From positions 212 through 8,008 of the forward strand of contig PEVZ01000007.1 of assembly GCA_002779665.1 (NCBI GenBank): a DNA stretch of 7,797 bases. Reading direction: 5' to 3'. The DNA is from Candidatus Roizmanbacteria bacterium CG06_land_8_20_14_3_00_34_14. Lineage in GTDB: Bacteria > Patescibacteriota > Microgenomatia > UBA1406 > GWC2-37-13. Position numbers and translations under genes: made by a program. This document shows positions 6,232 to 7,797 of the stretch, in pieces; the stretch's first letter is position 1, and every line of letters begins with the position of its first letter. Below the pieces are notes generated by a model, which saw nothing but the letters and a program-made list of their open reading frames with translations, ran no database searches and was not told the DNA's origin.

Positions 6232-6251
6232 AATTTCTAATTTCTAATTGG
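6232..6251 (+). repeat. Two 7-bp repeats (TTTCTAA) in the leader of the fusion gene
   Basis: Two TTTCTAA heptamers (6234-6247), preceded by AA and followed by TTGG, lie in the gap between nadE and the fusion gene. The tract is short, and on its own could be chance in AT-rich DNA. It is listed because its 7-bp period agrees with three clearer tracts in the window. Confidence 0.5.
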
Positions 6252-6267
6252 TTATTGGGAATTTTTT

Positions 6268-6312
6268 AGATTAATTAGATTAATTAGAATAATTAGATCA
6301 ATTAGGTTAATT
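6268..6312 (+). repeat. Five 9-bp tandem repeats ending at the fusion-gene start codon
   Basis: Five units follow each other without a gap: AGATTAATT twice, AGAATAATT, AGATCAATT and AGGTTAATT. The last ends one base before the ATG at 6314. The final unit contains an in-frame TAA, which rules out an earlier start. The tract occupies the place of the ribosome binding site, yet has no Shine-Dalgarno sequence except a weak AGG. It may work as an unstructured A/U-rich ribosome landing zone, or as an array of protein sites; both ideas are inference. Confidence 0.85.
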
Positions 6313-6313
6313 T

Positions 6314-7797
6314 ATGAAACACAAAACAGCTCTCATCGTCGGCCGTTTTCAGCCCTTTCATAAGGGTCATCTTTTTTTGATAAAAAGAGCCTTGGAAAAA
6401 GCTGATAAAATCGTGGTTGGAATCGGAAGCGCAAATATCTCAGACGTTAATAATCCTATTGATTTTGAAGCTAGAAAAAAAATTATTAAAGCGGTCGCTT
6501 ATAAAGAAAAATTTGAAGATAGATTGATCAAAATAGTCCCCCTTGACGATTTTTTTAATGATAAAAAATGGCTGACAAATTTAAAAAAACAAGTAGGTGA
6601 ATTTGATTTAGCTTTAGGTCACAACGAATGGACAAATAATATTTTAAAAAAAGCCGGTTATAAAGTCTTGAAAATTAATTATTATAAAAGAGGAATATAT
6701 GAAGGATGGAGAATCAGAAAGTTGATTAAACAAGAGAAGAAGTGGCAGGATCGTGTACCAACATACCTTATATCAAATATCAAAGATCAAATATCAAAGA
6801 TACAGATCAAAAATCAAAAATTCAATCACGTGGTGCTTGGGGGTACGTTTGACAGATTTCATCTTGGACATAAAAAATTATTAACGAAAGCTTTTGAGGT
6901 TGGGAAAAAAATTACCATTGGTATTGCCACAGAAGAGATCTATAAAAATAAATTTTTATCTGAAACAATTGAGTCGTTCGATATTAGACAAAAAAATATT
7001 AATAATTATATAAATTACCATCTCAGCAACGATCGAGCAAAGATGGTAAAAATGATTCCTTTTTCAGAATTTACTGGTGGGGCTGACAGAATAAAAGAGA
7101 TTGATGCGATCGTGGTTTCGAGAGAAACTTTTCCTAACGCATTAAAAATAAACGAACTAAGAAAAGAAAATAGATTGCGACCGATGACGATTGTGATTAT
7201 AGAAGATGTTTTGGCTGAAGACGGAAAGTTAATTAATTCAGAACGAATTCGAGCTGGTGAAATCGATTATAATGGTTTGTCCTACGCCCTACTCCCTACG
7301 CCCTACAACCTAATAAAAATGCCTGAGAGTTTACGTCCTGCGTTGCAAAAACCGCTAGGGGAAATATACAAATCAGTTCATCAAGTTATAAAGTTCATCA
7401 AGTTTGTCAAGCCAATCCAGATCATAACAGTTGGGGATATTATTACTGATTCCTTATTAAAGGAAGGAGTTAATCCGGACGTGAAAGTGATAGATAACAG
7501 GTCGCGACGAGAAAGCTATATAAGGTCTGACCCTTTTTTGTCGACTATAGAAAAGGGTCAGACCTTGATAAACAACCCTGGCACGATCAACCTAAAAGCA
7601 GCAGAAGTTATTAAAGAAAAAATTAAATCGGCTCTTTATAAGAAAGAAAAATCTTGGATTGTAGTTGATGGAGAAGAAGATCTCCTTACCTTACCAGCCA
7701 TTTTATTTGCCCCTCTCAACTCATTAGTTCTCTACGGCCACTGGAAGCACGGGATCATTGCAATTGTAGTTGATGAAGAAATAAAAGAAAAAGTAAG
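6314..7797 (+). CDS. NMN adenylyltransferase - phosphopantetheine adenylyltransferase - GTP-dependent dephospho-CoA kinase fusion, 3' end missing
   Basis: The frame is open for 494 codons to the window edge without a stop. Domain 1 (1-152) resembles archaeal NadM: GRFQPFHKGH at 10-19, GIGSAN, and YEGWRIRKLI at about 129-138. Domain 2 (172-322) is an archaeal/eukaryotic-type PPAT: LGGTFDRFHLGH at 175-186, DAIVVSRET, and AEDGKLINSERIRAGEID at 301-318. Domain 3 (336 on) is DUF359, the archaeal GTP-dependent dephospho-CoA kinase: PLGEI, VGDIITD at 373-379, NNPGTINL at 420-427, VVDGEEDLLTLPA at 450-462 and LVLYGHWKHGI. Only a few C-terminal residues should be missing. It would make NAD (or its precursor) and complete CoA synthesis in one chain. 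Domains 1 and 2 lack the Thr of their (S/T)xxR motifs (Trp132, Glu310). The linkers at 153-171 and 323-335 are encoded by tandem repeats, and Met336 may be a former start codon. A stop-free frame through all tracts argues against a pseudogene. Confidence 0.88.
   Translation, partial: MKHKTALIVGRFQPFHKGHLFLIKRALEKADKIVVGIGSANISDVNNPIDFEARKKIIKAVAYKEKFEDRLIKIVPLDDFFNDKKWLTNLKKQVGEFDLALGHNEWTNNILKKAGYKVLKINYYKRGIYEGWRIRKLIKQEKKWQDRVPTYLISNIKDQISKIQIKNQKFNHVVLGGTFDRFHLGHKKLLTKAFEVGKKITIGIATEEIYKNKFLSETIESFDIRQKNINNYINYHLSNDRAKMVKMIPFSEFTGGADRIKEIDAIVVSRETFPNALKINELRKENRLRPMTIVIIEDVLAEDGKLINSERIRAGEIDYNGLSYALLPTPYNLIKMPESLRPALQKPLGEIYKSVHQVIKFIKFVKPIQIITVGDIITDSLLKEGVNPDVKVIDNRSRRESYIRSDPFLSTIEKGQTLINNPGTINLKAAEVIKEKIKSALYKKEKSWIVVDGEEDLLTLPAILFAPLNSLVLYGHWKHGIIAIVVDEEIKEKV
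6772..6819 (+). repeat. Seven 7-bp repeats (ATCAAA-type) encoding the linker between the two adenylyltransferase domains
   Basis: The units are ATCAAAT, ATCAAAG, ATCAAAT, ATCAAAG, a 6-bp ATACAG, ATCAAAA and ATCAAAA. The single shortened unit makes the tract 48 bp, exactly 16 codons. Translated, it gives residues 153-169, with isoleucines at 153, 156, 160 and 163, a heptad-like spacing. It lies exactly between the end of the NadM-like domain and the first strand of the PPAT domain. Confidence 0.88.
7281..7308 (+). repeat. Four 7-bp repeats (CCTACGC-type) encoding the PPAT-kinase linker
   Basis: Four units, CCTACGC, CCTACTC, CCTACGC and CCTACAA, lie between the PPAT and DUF359 domains and encode residues 323-332 (SYALLPTPYN). 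The tract is far richer in GC than its surroundings. It is followed by CTAATAAAA and an in-frame ATG (7319) exactly where a free-standing DUF359 protein would begin, so it looks like a former intergenic spacer. Confidence 0.85.
7375..7409 (+). repeat. 9-bp repeat tract (AGTTCATCA-type) inside the kinase domain
   Basis: Four units, AGTTCATCA, an 8-bp AGTTATAA, AGTTCATCA and AGTTTGTCA, encode residues of about 354-366 (SVHQVIKFIKFVK). They fall between the PLGEI motif and the VGDIIT strand of DUF359, a stretch that varies in length in the family as I recall it. Confidence 0.7.
7522..7566 (+). repeat. Perfect 16-bp inverted repeat (REP-like palindrome) in frame within the kinase domain
   Basis: The left arm at 7522-7537 (AAGGTCTGACCCTTTT) and the right arm at 7551-7566 are exact reverse complements, separated by 13 bp. 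The RNA stem can extend inward by four more pairs, two of them G-U, to a 5-nt loop. The element is 45 bp, 15 codons, and encodes residues of about 404-418. The GGTCTGACC/GGTCAGACC core resembles palindromes found near REP-associated (Y1/IS200-like) transposases in other bacteria, as far as I recall. No transposase is present here, and no U-run follows, so it is not a terminator. Confidence 0.85.

Noticed and set aside
6205..6313. A tRNA or small structured RNA in the gap before the fusion gene
   Set aside because: The gap is AT-rich tandem repeat with no cloverleaf, no conserved RNA motif and no stable stem apart from the promoter palindrome.
6772..7308. Tandem repeats as a CRISPR array
   Set aside because: Units are 7 bp with no unique spacers between them, and no cas genes are near.
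7522..7566. The strong hairpin as a transcription terminator
   Set aside because: The right arm is followed by GATAAAC rather than a U-run, it lies inside an open frame, and kinase motifs continue after it.
6314..7797. Fusion gene as a pseudogene or as three genes with missed stops
   Set aside because: There is no stop or frameshift in 494 codons, and family motifs are intact on both sides of every repeat tract. An internal start at 7319 remains possible but is not needed.
1..7797. Archaeal origin of the window, or a recoded TGA code
   Set aside because: The riboswitch type and context, TATAAT-type promoters, the RRM protein and the short bacterial NadE and ThiN fit bacteria better. TGA ends thiY at the ATGA overlap, and no conserved gene needs TGA to be read as an amino acid.

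Overview
The window looks like chromosomal DNA of a small-genome, AT-rich bacterium, most likely a member of the Candidate Phyla Radiation (Patescibacteria). The reasons are tightly packed and overlapping genes, almost no Shine-Dalgarno sequences, TATAAT/TATACT-type bacterial promoters with very short leaders, a bacterial TPP riboswitch, a stand-alone RRM protein, archaeal-type cofactor enzymes inside a bacterial context, and short tandem repeats in gaps and linkers. The standard bacterial code fits every gene, and TGA is used as a stop. The lineage call is an inference from gene content, not from a marker gene.

Layout. (1) 1-517, plus strand: the 3' part of a BrnT-like toxin gene and its ribbon-helix-helix antitoxin. 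(2) 501-1643, minus strand: malic enzyme, meeting the antitoxin tail to tail. (3) 1687-1950, plus strand: a small RRM RNA-binding protein, sharing a 43-bp divergent promoter region with malic enzyme and overlapping the 3' end of thiN by 47 bp. (4) 1904-5490: a thiamine island. thiN (thiamine pyrophosphokinase) points left. To the right, a promoter and a TPP riboswitch lead an operon of a MTH1187-type thiamine-binding protein, a permease, a substrate-binding protein and an ATPase (ThiXYZ-like). (5) 5482-6204, minus strand: nadE, the last step of NAD synthesis. (6) 6314 to the window end, plus strand: one uninterrupted reading frame of at least 494 codons, joining a NadM-like NMN adenylyltransferase, an archaeal/eukaryotic-type phosphopantetheine adenylyltransferase and a DUF359 GTP-dependent dephospho-CoA kinase.

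Together the genes describe cofactor supply in an organism that probably takes up precursors. Thiamine or a thiamine precursor is imported under TPP control and pyrophosphorylated. NAD is finished by an adenylyltransferase and NadE encoded side by side. CoA is finished by the two enzymes fused to that adenylyltransferase. Malic enzyme is a consumer of NAD(P).

The most unusual part is the fused gene. Its two domain junctions consist of 7-bp tandem repeats that look like former intergenic spacers now read as protein linkers. Its kinase domain contains a 9-bp repeat tract and a perfect 16-bp-arm inverted repeat, both in frame. Similar heptamer tracts occur at the thiX/thiY junction and upstream of the fusion gene, so the repeats appear to form one family type defined by period rather than by sequence.
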